Positions 52,455 through 60,912 of a stretch of DNA of 64,000 nt are shown piece by piece. The position numbers and the translations under genes were made by a program. Source of the DNA: Arthrobacter wenxiniae (GTDB lineage: Bacteria; Actinomycetota; Actinomycetes; Actinomycetales; Micrococcaceae); contig NZ_JAAMFM010000001.1 of assembly GCF_013376105.1 (NCBI RefSeq), positions 301,822 to 365,821 of the forward strand, in the 5' to 3' direction. Each line of letters opens with the position of its first letter. The first letter of the stretch is position 1. Below the pieces are notes generated by a model that worked only from the letters and a program-made list of their open reading frames with translations, had not been told where the DNA came from and searched no databases.

Positions 52455-53608
52455 CGGCCGCCAGGACCGGGCTGCGACTCGGCGTCCTCGGGGCGTCGCG
52501 CAAGCCCGACGAACGCCGCGCCCCCATCCACCCCGAACACTTTTCCCGCATCGAGGCCGACGTCCGCGCCGGCATGGTGGTCGAGGAAGGCTACGGTGTC
52601 CGGTTTGGCGTTTCCGACGCCGCGCTGGCCGAATTGGTGGGCTCCGTGTCCCCGCGTGAGGAGGTGGTGGCGCGCTCCGACGTCGTCATCCTGCCCAAAC
52701 CGCAGGCCTCAGACCTGGCGGACCTCAGAGACGGCCAGGTGCTGTGGGGCTGGCCGCACTGCGTCCAGGACCGGGCCATCACGCAGCTGGCCATTGACAA
52801 GAAGCTGACCCTGATTGCGTTTGAGGCCATGAACCACTGGGCCTCCGACGGCGGATTTGGCCTGCACGTTTTCCACAAGAACAACGAGCTGGCCGGGTAC
52901 TCCTCGGTCATGCATTCACTGTCGCTGATCGGCTCCACCGGTGACTACGGGCGCCGGCTCAAGGCCGTGGTGATCGGTTTTGGCGCCACCGCCCGCGGCG
53001 CGGTCACGGCGCTGAGTGCCCTTGGCATCCACGACGTCCAGGTGCTGACCAGCCGCAGCGTGGCTGCCGTCGCCTCCCCGATCCACTCGGCGGAGATGGT
53101 GCAGTTCGACTTCGCCCCGGAGCCCCCGCACACCGGATTCGTCATGCTCGACGACGGCGACGCGCCCCTGGCGGCGTTCCTTGCCGAGGCGGACATCGTG
53201 GTCAACTGCACGCTGCAGGACCCCAACGCGCCGGTGACCTACCTGGCGGAGGCGGACCTGGCCGGTTTCCGGCCCGGCAGCCTGATTGTGGATGTTTCCT
53301 GCGACGAAGGCATGGGCTTCAGCTGGGCCCGCAACACCTCGTTCACCGACCCCATGTTCACGGTGGGCCGCCACATCAACTACTACGCCGTGGACCACAG
53401 CCCGTCCTACCTGTGGAATTCCGCCACGTGGGAGATCAGTGAGGCGCTGCTTCCCTTCATCGAGCCGGTGGTGGCCGGGCCGCAGTCATGGGAGGCGAAC
53501 GAGACCATCCGGCGCGCCATTGAAATCCACGACGGCGTCATCGGCAACCCCGCCATCCTTGAGTTCCAGGGGCGCCAGGCAAGCTACCCTCACCTGCCCC
53601 TGGCGTAG
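52451..53608 (+). CDS. N5-(carboxyethyl)ornithine synthase-like dehydrogenase (AlaDH/PNT family)
   Basis: 385 residues. The N-terminal alanine-dehydrogenase/PNT-type domain shows GVLGASRKPDERRAPIHPEH, EEGYGVRFGVSDAAL and SDVVILPKPQASDL; the Rossmann domain has KAVVIGFGATARGAVTALSA near 175. NHWASDGGFGLHVFHKNNEL and FIEPVVAGPQSWEANETI are typical of N5-(1-carboxyethyl)-L-ornithine synthase, which reductively joins pyruvate and ornithine. A general saccharopine/alanine dehydrogenase role is possible. It is coupled to the small lysine-rich gene. Confidence 0.82.
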   Translation: MTAARTGLRLGVLGASRKPDERRAPIHPEHFSRIEADVRAGMVVEEGYGVRFGVSDAALAELVGSVSPREEVVARSDVVILPKPQASDLADLRDGQVLWGWPHCVQDRAITQLAIDKKLTLIAFEAMNHWASDGGFGLHVFHKNNELAGYSSVMHSLSLIGSTGDYGRRLKAVVIGFGATARGAVTALSALGIHDVQVLTSRSVAAVASPIHSAEMVQFDFAPEPPHTGFVMLDDGDAPLAAFLAEADIVVNCTLQDPNAPVTYLAEADLAGFRPGSLIVDVSCDEGMGFSWARNTSFTDPMFTVGRHINYYAVDHSPSYLWNSATWEISEALLPFIEPVVAGPQSWEANETIRRAIEIHDGVIGNPAILEFQGRQASYPHLPLA

Positions 53609-53682
53609 GGGGCCGGCGGCTCCGGCCCGGCGCGGGCACGGGGGTGTTGGGGCACGGCCCGGCGGGGCCGCGCCCCGCGCGC

Positions 53683-54096
53683 CTACTCGGCCGCTTCGGG
53701 CAGGGCCGGCTCAAACAGTTCAACGAGGTTGCCGGAGGGGTCCTCCACCAGCACCTGCCGGCCGCCCACGCCGTTGATCACACCGGTCCGCAGCACCACC
53801 CCCGCCGCCGCCAGCCGTGCCGCCTGCGCGGCCACGTCCTCCACCTGGAGGGAGAAGCGGTTCCAGCCGCCCGGCGTTGGAAGCGTGCCGTCGGCCAACG
53901 CGTGGCCCCCGCCGCCGGGTGCGCCGCTGGCATCCGTGGCACCGGGTGCGCTGAGCAGCAGCCGCAGGGGCCCGCGCGAAAGCATGGCAAATCCCGGGGC
54001 AGGGTGCATCACCTCCGCGAACCCCAGCAGGCCGACGTAAAAACCGATCGCGGCATCGACGTCGTTGACTATGTACCGGATGCTGACTTGCCCCAT
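53683..54096 (-). CDS. VOC family (glyoxalase/bleomycin-resistance fold) protein
   Basis: 137 residues from ATG 54096. The VOC pattern begins SIRYIVNDVDAAIGFYVGLL and GFAEVMHPAPGFAMLSRGPL, and the second beta-alpha-beta unit contains WNRFSLQVEDVAAQAARLAA and GGRQVLVEDPSGNLVELFEP. Metal-ligand Glu near the C-terminus (NLVELFEP) is present, but the His expected in the first unit is not obvious, so catalysis is uncertain. It is divergent from vsr. Confidence 0.88.
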   Translation of the reverse strand: MGQVSIRYIVNDVDAAIGFYVGLLGFAEVMHPAPGFAMLSRGPLRLLLSAPGATDASGAPGGGGHALADGTLPTPGGWNRFSLQVEDVAAQAARLAAAGVVLRTGVINGVGGRQVLVEDPSGNLVELFEPALPEAAE

Positions 54097-54138
54097 GGCG
54101 GCCCCACTTTCCTTGGTCTCCACAGTACGCCGCACGCG

Positions 54139-54144
54139 TAGCAT
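54139..54144 (+). promoter_or_regulatory. -10-like box TAGCAT, leaderless position
   Basis: TAGCAT ends seven bases before the ATG at 54152, the chosen vsr start. Confidence 0.4.
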
Positions 54145-54151
54145 GGACGCC

Positions 54152-54628
54152 ATGGTTGATTCGTTGACCCGGGACCAGCGCCACAGGGTCATGGCGAACA
54201 TCAAGGGCAAGGACACCAAGCCGGAGATGCTGGTCCGCCGGCTGCTGTTTGCGCACGGCTACCGGTACCGGCTCCATGCGGCCGGCCTGCCCGGCACGCC
54301 GGACCTCGTCTTTCGCGGACGCCGGAAGGCCATCTTTGTCAATGGCTGTTTCTGGCACTCCCATTCGTGCCCGAACGGAACACGCCGGCCGCAAACCAAC
54401 CCCGAATTTTGGCAGGCCAAGCGGGACCGGACCGTGGAACGTGACGCCCAGGCGCTGGCCCTCCTCCACGAACTGGGGTGGGGCACCATCACGGTGTGGG
54501 AATGCGAATTGAAGGCGCTGGACCAGGTGTCCGCCGCATTGTTCGGTTTCCTCGGGCCGCCCCGGCTGGAACGGTCCCGGCGTCCTGAGGTGTCCCAGTT
54601 TGGGTACCAAAAACCCTTTGACCCCTAG
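54152..54628 (+). CDS. vsr: Very short patch repair endonuclease Vsr
   Basis: 158 residues. Vsr nicks T:G mismatches left by deamination of 5-methylcytosine. Visible features are VMANIKGKDTKPEMLVRRLL at the N-terminus, LPGTPDLVFRGRRKAIFV with the active-site Asp, and GCFWHSHSCPNG with the zinc ligands. The residues before this motif are Val-Asn where E. coli Vsr has the Thr-His pair, a substitution seen at a variable site in the family. No cytosine methyltransferase gene lies nearby in the window. Start at 54152 fits a leaderless promoter; ATG 54143 is an alternative. Confidence 0.9.
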   Translation: MVDSLTRDQRHRVMANIKGKDTKPEMLVRRLLFAHGYRYRLHAAGLPGTPDLVFRGRRKAIFVNGCFWHSHSCPNGTRRPQTNPEFWQAKRDRTVERDAQALALLHELGWGTITVWECELKALDQVSAALFGFLGPPRLERSRRPEVSQFGYQKPFDP

Positions 54629-54837
54629 CACCAGCGCCGCGGGGACCCTATGCTCAAATAAGTTGGTCCATCGCGCTAGCGAAAAGGTGATTTCATTGGG
54701 GAAGTCCGCAGGCAAAATGATTCAAGACGAGGGGTGGGCGCCGCAGCCGGTGGGCATGACGCGCAAACCATGGACGCCATCAGGTTTTTGGCCCCACCAA
54801 AGAATCCGGCAGGTGCCGGCCCCCGTCAACGCGGCAG

Positions 54838-55884
54838 TCAGCGGAACTGACGCACCAGCGGGCATTCAAACGGATCAACGGCAGACAGGCCTACCCGATT
54901 GAGGTAGGCCACCACAATGGCGTAGGACTGAAGCAGTGAGGTTTCCGTAAACTCAATGCCGTTCCTTGCACACGCCTCGCGGACCAGCCCATTGCTCCGA
55001 CGCAGTTCCGGCCGGGCCATGTCCGGGAACAGGTGGTGCTCCACCTGGTGGTTCAGCCCTCCCAGCAGCGTGTCCATGAAGAAGCCGCCGCGAATGTTCC
55101 GGCTCGTCACCACCTGCCGGGTCAGGAAGTCAACGCGGCTGCCGGCCTCCAGAATGGGCATGCCCTTGTGGTTCGGCGCGAACGACGCCCCCATGTAAAA
55201 GCCAAACACGGCCATCTGCACGCCGACGAACGCCAGTGCCATGCCCCACGGCAGGACCAGGAACAGCGCCGTGAGCAGGGCGCCAAAGCGCAGCACGAGC
55301 AGGCCGAGCTCCACGTAGCGGTACCGCACGCCTTGACGTCCCAGCAGGGTTTTGAGCGAGTCCAGGACCAGGCTGAACCCGAGGAACAAGATGATGGGGA
55401 ACAGCAGCGTGCCCTGGTGCCGGGTGAACACGGCCGCCAAACCATGCTTGGTGGCCGCACCTTCCTCGTGGAACGCGACCACGCCGGTGTGGATGTCCGG
55501 GTCCATGCCCTTCGTATTGGGGTTTTGGTGGTGGGCTGTGTGCTTCTTCACCCACATGGCATAGCTCATGCCCACCAGCAGCGGCCCCAAAATCCGCGCG
55601 GACCAGTCGTTGGCCCGGCCGGAGGCAAAGATCTGGTGGTGCGCGGCCTCATGCGCCAGGAACGCGAACTGGGTGAACAGGACCCCGAGCCCGGCGGCAA
55701 TCAGCAGCTGAAACCAGGTCTGTCCCAGCAGGACGAAACCGGTGCCGGCCGCTCCGAGCGCAAGCATCAGGACTGCGAACAGGGAAATGTAGAAGGTGCG
55801 GCGGCGCCGCATGAGTCCCCGCGCCCGTACCGTTTTCAGCAGCGCTGAGTACGTTTCAATGACGGGGTTGATGGAGTTTGGCAT
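54838..55884 (-). CDS. Fatty acid desaturase
   Basis: 348 residues. Three His boxes of the membrane di-iron desaturases are present: HEAAHHQIF, KHTAHHQNPN and HQVEHHLFPD. Several hydrophobic segments separate them (about 30-80 and 160-215). The HQVEHH form is typical of acyl-lipid or front-end desaturases of actinobacteria; the position of the double bond cannot be inferred. It helps keep membranes fluid, for example in the cold. The gap to vsr (54629-54837) shows no gene. Confidence 0.93.
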   Translation of the reverse strand: MPNSINPVIETYSALLKTVRARGLMRRRRTFYISLFAVLMLALGAAGTGFVLLGQTWFQLLIAAGLGVLFTQFAFLAHEAAHHQIFASGRANDWSARILGPLLVGMSYAMWVKKHTAHHQNPNTKGMDPDIHTGVVAFHEEGAATKHGLAAVFTRHQGTLLFPIILFLGFSLVLDSLKTLLGRQGVRYRYVELGLLVLRFGALLTALFLVLPWGMALAFVGVQMAVFGFYMGASFAPNHKGMPILEAGSRVDFLTRQVVTSRNIRGGFFMDTLLGGLNHQVEHHLFPDMARPELRRSNGLVREACARNGIEFTETSLLQSYAIVVAYLNRVGLSAVDPFECPLVRQFR

Positions 55885-55995
55885 GATGTGCGCCTCGGAT
55901 AGCTCTGCTTTGGGTAGCCTTCCGGGGTCTGGGGTGCCACTACAAGTCTACCTCCCTGCCGGTTGCGCGAAAAGGAGGCGACGAGACTCATGAAG

Positions 55996-56066
55996 AGTGC
56001 CCGCGTAATGGGGTGCGTGCCTCATTTGGGAAGTGCCCGCGAAAAAGGGTGCACGTCTACTGGATT
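55996..56066. repeat. Imperfect 36-base direct repeat
   Basis: AGTGCCCGCG...GGGTGC...begins at 55996 and again at 56032, with ten identical leading bases and matching AA and GGGTGC segments. The second copy overlaps the stop codon of the MFS transporter gene. It lies in the 172-base gap before the desaturase gene, which holds no gene. Confidence 0.55.
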
Positions 56067-57391
56067 GCCCGTGGCACAATATACAGCGGCGCCCTCAGGC
56101 TGCGCAGGTTGACCTTGAGCGTCAGGTGCCCGCGCCGGGCCAGGGCGATTCCGATGGTCGCCGCCGCCAGGGCCGGCATGCCGCCGGCGATGAGCATGGC
56201 CCAGTGCACGCCCACATGTTCGGCCAGCCACCCCATGAGTGGGCCGCCGAGTGCCTGCCCGCCGATGAGCACCATGATGTACAGGCTCATGACGCGCCCG
56301 CGCACCAGGACGTTGGTGGACGTCTGCACCAGCTGGTTGGCATTGGTCAGGAACATCAGCGACGCAAAGCCGGCCACCACCATCACCATGCCAAAGGTGA
56401 CCATGTTCGGCGACAGCGACGCGACCATGAGCACCACGCCGTACGCGCCGGCGGCGCACATGACCGTGCGCAGCCGCAGGACCGCGACCCGGGTCGAGGC
56501 GAGGGCGCCGGCCAGGGCCCCGAGCGCAACGAGGGTGTTGAGCAGGCCGTAGCCCCCGGCACCGGCATGGAACACGTTGTTGGCGTAGGCCGCCATGAGC
56601 ACGGCCAGGCTCAGGCCAAAGACCGCGAAGAACCCCGCCATGACGGCCGGCCAGAAAATGGTGGGCTTGGCCAGTGCATAACGGACGCCTTCCATGAGCT
56701 GGCCCTTGCCGCGCTTGGCCGGCGCCATCTTGACCAATTCGCCGGGTCGGATGAAGGCCAGGGACGTGACGGTGACGGCACAGGCCAGGGCGTTGGCGGC
56801 GAAGGCCCAGCCGCCGCCGACCGCGGTGATGAGGATGCCGCTGATGGCGGGGCCGATCATGCCACCCATCTGGAAGATTGAGGAGTTCAGGCTGATGGCG
56901 TTGCGCAGTTGGCGTGGACCCACCAGCTCGTTGACGAAGACCTGCCGGGCGGGCTGGTCGACCACCACCACCAGCCCCAGGATGAAGGCGATGACGTAAA
57001 TGTGCCACACCTGCAGCTGTCCCGTCAGTGCCAGGACGGCCATGGTGGCCGCCAGAATGCCGGCCGAGCCCTGGGTGATCATCAGGATCAGGCGCTTGGA
57101 GTACCTGTCGGCCAGGATTCCGCCCAGCGGCATGAGCACCAGGGACGGAATGAACTGCATGAAGACGGTGATGCCCACGGCCGTGACCGAGCCGGAAAGT
57201 TCCAGCACCAGCCAGTCCTGGGCCACGCGCTGCATCCAGACAGCAATGACGGCCAGCAGGTTGGCGGAGGCAAAGATGCGGTAATTGCGGATCTTGAGCG
57301 AAGAGAACGTCTGGTTCCACGGCGGGCGAGTGGCGACGATGTTGATGGGTGCGGTCAGGGCAGCATTCTGGATTACTGAAGGGGGCGTCAA
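56057..57391 (-). CDS. MFS transporter, EntS/DHA3-like drug or siderophore exporter
   Basis: 444 residues with about 12 helices from a TTG at 57391. The N-terminus reads FSSLKIRNYRIFASANLLAV and QDWLVLELSGSVTAVGITVF, then LMPLGGILADRYSKRLILMI between helices 2 and 3, typical of the DHA3 family. VDQPARQVFVNELVGPRQLR follows helix 5. It probably exports drugs or metabolites. It is divergent from a LysR regulator that probably controls it (129 bases between starts). Confidence 0.88.
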   Translation of the reverse strand: MTPPSVIQNAALTAPINIVATRPPWNQTFSSLKIRNYRIFASANLLAVIAVWMQRVAQDWLVLELSGSVTAVGITVFMQFIPSLVLMPLGGILADRYSKRLILMITQGSAGILAATMAVLALTGQLQVWHIYVIAFILGLVVVVDQPARQVFVNELVGPRQLRNAISLNSSIFQMGGMIGPAISGILITAVGGGWAFAANALACAVTVTSLAFIRPGELVKMAPAKRGKGQLMEGVRYALAKPTIFWPAVMAGFFAVFGLSLAVLMAAYANNVFHAGAGGYGLLNTLVALGALAGALASTRVAVLRLRTVMCAAGAYGVVLMVASLSPNMVTFGMVMVVAGFASLMFLTNANQLVQTSTNVLVRGRVMSLYIMVLIGGQALGGPLMGWLAEHVGVHWAMLIAGGMPALAAATIGIALARRGHLTLKVNLRSLRAPLYIVPRAIQ

Positions 57392-57520
57392 CGGATGGTC
57401 CTGGGCTGGAAGGGTCTAGGTGGATGGCTCCCTTTAAGCCTAGGCAGCGCCACCTCATGTCGAAAGGGTATGGTGACTATAAGTAGCATTGCAATACGTA
57501 ATAGTGAGGTGGAGCACCGC

Positions 57521-58396
57521 ATGCATGGCACACCAACGTTTGACCCCGTGCAGCTGAAGACTTTCCTGGCCGTGGCGGAGACCCGCAACTTCACCCGCGC
57601 CGCCGAGCGCCTGGGCATCAGCCAGCCGACGGTCAGCCAGCACGTCAGGAAGCTGGAACAGGCGGCCAAGCGCGTGCTGGTGGCCCGGGACACCCGGGAC
57701 GTGCGCCTGACGGACAACGGCGACGCCATGGCCGGCTTTGCCCGCACCATCCTGGCCGCGAACGACGCCGCCACCCGCTACTTTTCCGGCGCCGCCATGC
57801 GCGGACGGCTGCGCTTCGGCACCGCGGACGACCTCGCCATTACGGGGCTGCCCCGCATCCTGCGCGAATTCCGCCAGCTGTACCCGCAGATCAACCTTGA
57901 GCTCACGGTCAGCCAAAGCGACCAGCTGCACCGCCGGCTGAAGGCCGGGCAGCTGGACCTGGTGTTCGTGAAGTGGGTGTCCGGTGCGCAGGAGGGCGAG
58001 GTGGTCAAGCAGGACACCTTCGCGTGGGTGGGGCTGGAGCAGACGGTCCTGGAGCCCGGCTCGCCCGTGCCCGTCATTGTCTACCCGGCACCGAGCCTGA
58101 GCCGCAAGCTGGCCCTGGACGCGCTGGAAAACCACGGCCGCACCTGGCGGATCACATGCTCCACCAAGCAGATCAGCGGAGTGCTGGCGGCCCTGCGCGC
58201 CGGGATCGGCATCGCCGTCATGCCCACCTCCCTGGTGCCGGACGACCTGAAGGTCATCACCAAGCGCTTTGACCTGCCGCCCGTGGGAGACGTCGACTTC
58301 ACCCTGATCCGCAACCCGCTCGCCAACACCGAGGTGGTGGACGCGCTGACGCAGGCCATCATGGGCCGCAAGCTCACGCCGCTGAGCCGGCGGTAA
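57521..58396 (+). CDS. LysR-type transcriptional regulator
   Basis: 291 residues from ATG 57521, which has GGTGGAG upstream. The winged helix reads LKTFLAVAETRNFTRAAERL, GISQPTVSQHVRKLEQAAK and the N-terminal dimer helix follows. The periplasmic-binding-like effector domain begins near residue 90 (GRLRFGTADDLAITGLPRIL). It is divergent from the MFS exporter gene, the classic arrangement for LysR control of an adjacent target. The inducer is unknown. Confidence 0.92.
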   Translation: MHGTPTFDPVQLKTFLAVAETRNFTRAAERLGISQPTVSQHVRKLEQAAKRVLVARDTRDVRLTDNGDAMAGFARTILAANDAATRYFSGAAMRGRLRFGTADDLAITGLPRILREFRQLYPQINLELTVSQSDQLHRRLKAGQLDLVFVKWVSGAQEGEVVKQDTFAWVGLEQTVLEPGSPVPVIVYPAPSLSRKLALDALENHGRTWRITCSTKQISGVLAALRAGIGIAVMPTSLVPDDLKVITKRFDLPPVGDVDFTLIRNPLANTEVVDALTQAIMGRKLTPLSRR

Positions 58397-58468
58397 CTGC
58401 CGGGCGGCTGGCAGGCCGCGCGCCACCGGCCGTAAGCGAACTCACAAGCCCCCCGCCCGGCGTCGCGG

Positions 58469-58474
58469 TAGAAT
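58469..58474 (+). promoter_or_regulatory. -10-like box TAGAAT before panD
   Basis: TAGAAT ends nine bases before the panD ATG; a GGGGG stretch lies between and could serve as a weak ribosome binding site. Confidence 0.35.
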
Positions 58475-58483
58475 GGGGGCGTT

Positions 58484-58894
58484 ATGAACCGAACCATGTT
58501 TAAGTCCAAGATCCACCGTGCCACGGTGACCCACGCCGATCTCCACTACGTCGGCTCCGTCACCGTCGACCACGATCTGCTGGACGCCGCGGACATCCTG
58601 CCCGGCGAGCTGGTCTCCATTGTGGACATCACCAACGGTGCCCGCCTGGAAACGTACACCATTGCGGGCGAGCGGGGCTCGGGCGTGGTCGGCATCAACG
58701 GCGCCGCGGCCCATCTGGTCGACGTCGGGGATCTGGTCATCATGATCACCTACGCCCAAATGTCCGACGCCGAGGCCCGCGACTACGTGCCCACCGTGGT
58801 CCACGTGGATGCGGACAACAGGATCGTGAAGCTGGGCACCGACCCGGCCGAGGCCGTCACCGAAGGCCTGCTGCGCCCCGCCCTGGCCCGCTAG
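58484..58894 (+). CDS. panD: Aspartate 1-decarboxylase
   Basis: 136 residues. It makes beta-alanine for pantothenate and CoA. The self-cleavage site is YVGSV with Gly24-Ser25, where Ser25 becomes the pyruvoyl cofactor. Other family segments are [35 protein letters not shown] and [20 protein letters not shown]. The length is standard for the proenzyme. It overlaps the convergent epimerase gene by four bases. Confidence 0.97.
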   Translation: MNRTMFKSKIHRATVTHADLHYVGSVTVDHDLLDAADILPGELVSIVDITNGARLETYTIAGERGSGVVGINGAAAHLVDVGDLVIMITYAQMSDAEARDYVPTVVHVDADNRIVKLGTDPAEAVTEGLLRPALAR

Positions 58895-59760
58895 CCCACG
58901 CTGTCCCGCCACGAGTGGGCCGGCGCGTAGCCGATCACCCGGCGCGCCGCGTCGATCGCCAGCAGCGTTTCATGCCCCGACACGTCCCGGCGCCGCTCCA
59001 GCCCCGGGAAGAATTCATCCAGGAGCTCCGCCGATGGCCGGTCCATGACCGTGTCCGCCGCCGCGATGATCAGGTTTTCGCTGCCCGTGCTGTCCGCCTC
59101 GATGGCGTTGCGGCAGGCCGCGCCGACGTCGCGGGAGTCCACGTAACCCCACAGGTTCCAGGCCCGTGACATCGGATCCGACCAGAACCCCGGCACCCGC
59201 ACATACTCGGCCTCCGTGAAGATGTTGGTCAGGCGCAGGCCCACAAACGGGATGCCGGACCACGCCGCAAACTGGGCCGCGGCGGCCTCGCCCAACACCT
59301 TCGAGAGAGCGTACGTCGAGGAAGGATGGGGGAAATGGGCCTCGTCGACGGGCGCATAGCGCAAGGTCCCGCCGTCGTCCGCGAACGGCAGGCCCAGGGT
59401 GGTCTCGCTCGACGCCCACACCACGCGGGCCAGCCCCAGCGCCTGGGCGGCCAGGAACACATTGTGGTTCATGGCGGTGTTGCGGTTGAGGGTCTCGGCC
59501 GGCGGGAACATGCCCGGCTCCGGGATGTTGGCAAGGTGGACCACGGCGTCAGCGCCGGAGAGGAACTGCAGGGCCTGCCCGTAGTCGGTCAGGTCCACAC
59601 GCATGGTGGGGGCGCCCAGCTCGGAGTTGCGGCCCACCGGCCCGGCAATGTCGCAGGCGCGGACCTCGTATCCGTGGGCCAGGAATTCCGCGACGGCCGC
59701 GCGGCCTGCCTTGCCGTGCGCGCCGGTGACGGCAATGGACTTGACGGGAATGACGCTCAT
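58891..59760 (-). CDS. NAD-dependent epimerase/dehydratase (SDR extended)
   Basis: 289 residues, with AAGGAG before the ATG. The nucleotide-binding motif [20 protein letters not shown] is the GxxGxxG form of extended SDR enzymes, [14 protein letters not shown] is the second motif, and the active-site Tyr-x3-Lys is [11 protein letters not shown]. The C-terminal half is typical of sugar-nucleotide or uronate enzymes; [20 protein letters not shown] defines the substrate region. The exact substrate is unknown. It is divergent from the AEC transporter gene. Confidence 0.88.
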   Translation of the reverse strand: MSVIPVKSIAVTGAHGKAGRAAVAEFLAHGYEVRACDIAGPVGRNSELGAPTMRVDLTDYGQALQFLSGADAVVHLANIPEPGMFPPAETLNRNTAMNHNVFLAAQALGLARVVWASSETTLGLPFADDGGTLRYAPVDEAHFPHPSSTYALSKVLGEAAAAQFAAWSGIPFVGLRLTNIFTEAEYVRVPGFWSDPMSRAWNLWGYVDSRDVGAACRNAIEADSTGSENLIIAAADTVMDRPSAELLDEFFPGLERRRDVSGHETLLAIDAARRVIGYAPAHSWRDSVG

Positions 59761-59856
59761 GATGACTCCTTGTGGCGTGGGCGGGCGGAGAGAATACGCT
59801 TTCTCAGCTTAGGCTGGGCAGGTGCCCGCCGTGAATATTTTCCACCCACCCCAGAC

Positions 59857-60783
59857 GTGCTAGCCGTCGCCGAGGGGTTTTCCGTGGTGTGGCTCATCAT
59901 CCTGGTGGGCTGGTTTGTGGGCAGGCGCCGCCTTTTGGGCGACAACGCGCCCCAGGTGCTGAGCCGGCTGTCCTTTTTTGTGGCGAGTCCGGCGCTGCTC
60001 CTCGAGACACTGTCCAAGGCGGACTTGAAGCAGGTGTTTTCCGAGCCGCTGCTTGTGGCCGCCGTAAGCGCCGTGTTCACCGGGCTGGTGTTTTTGCTGA
60101 TTTCGAGGTTTTGGCTCAAGCGCTCCCTGAGCGAGGCGCTGCTCTCGGCGATGTCCTCCTCCATTGTCAACGCCGCGAACCTGGGCATCCCGATCGCCGC
60201 CTATGTGCTCGGCGATGCGGCGCTGATCGCCCCCGTGCTGATTTTCCAGCTCGCGTTCTACACCCCCTGCTATCTGCTCGTGCTGGATGCCACCACCAGC
60301 GGGCACCGGGCAACGCCGGGGCGCATCCTTTTACAGGTTTTCCGCAATCCCATGATCCTCGGCACCCTGGCGGGGCTGGTGCTGGCCGCGTCCGGCTGGA
60401 GGCTGCCGTCGCTGCTGGCCGAGCCCGTCCACCTCATTGGCGGCGCGGCGATCCCCGCCATCCTCATCGCCTTTGGCATGTCCCTGGGCACCAGCAAGCC
60501 CCTCTCGGCCGCCGACGGCCGGCGGACGGACACGCTCCTGGCCACGGGTTTCAAGCTGGTGCTCCACCCTGTGGCGGCCTACCTGCTGGGGCACTTTGTC
60601 CTCGGCATGTCGGGGGCCGCGCTGTTCGCCGTCGTGGTGGCCGCGGCGCTGCCGTCGGCACAAAACGTCTACGTGGTGGCCCAGCGCTATCTGGTGGGCG
60701 TGACCGTCGCCAAGGACACCGTGCTGGCCACGACCGTCCTGGCGATCCCGGCCATGTTTGCCGTGGCCGTGCTCCTGGGCTGA
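59857..60783 (+). CDS. AEC family transporter (auxin efflux carrier-like)
   Basis: 308 residues from GTG 59857, the only suitable start in frame. Ten hydrophobic segments in two halves. The N-terminus has VVWLIILVGWFVGRRRLLGD and QVLSRLSFFVASPALLLETL, and helix 4 SSIVNAANLGIPIAAYVLGD carries the crossing Asn-Pro motif. The C-terminal half includes GAAIPAILIAFGMSLGTSKP and AALPSAQNVYVVAQRYLVGV. It moves organic acids such as malate or malonate in known bacterial members; the substrate here is unknown. Confidence 0.9.
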   Translation: MLAVAEGFSVVWLIILVGWFVGRRRLLGDNAPQVLSRLSFFVASPALLLETLSKADLKQVFSEPLLVAAVSAVFTGLVFLLISRFWLKRSLSEALLSAMSSSIVNAANLGIPIAAYVLGDAALIAPVLIFQLAFYTPCYLLVLDATTSGHRATPGRILLQVFRNPMILGTLAGLVLAASGWRLPSLLAEPVHLIGGAAIPAILIAFGMSLGTSKPLSAADGRRTDTLLATGFKLVLHPVAAYLLGHFVLGMSGAALFAVVVAAALPSAQNVYVVAQRYLVGVTVAKDTVLATTVLAIPAMFAVAVLLG

Positions 60784-60900
60784 CAGGAGGCCTCCCACTT
60801 TGAAGCTGCCCAGCGTTGGCCCCCAGCGCTGCGCCACTTCACGGCCTTGGCGCCGCGGACATCCCCGCACGGATGCAAGGCGCCGAATGTGACACAAGGG

Positions 60901-60906
60901 TACGCT
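60901..60906 (+). promoter_or_regulatory. -10-like box TACGCT, leaderless position
   Basis: TACGCT ends six bases before the ATG at 60913. Confidence 0.45.
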
Positions 60907-60912
60907 TTTGCC

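Noticed and set aside
54600..54902. 100-codon plus-strand frame between vsr and the desaturase gene
   Set aside because: No start signal or family; it overlaps the 3' ends of both neighbours.
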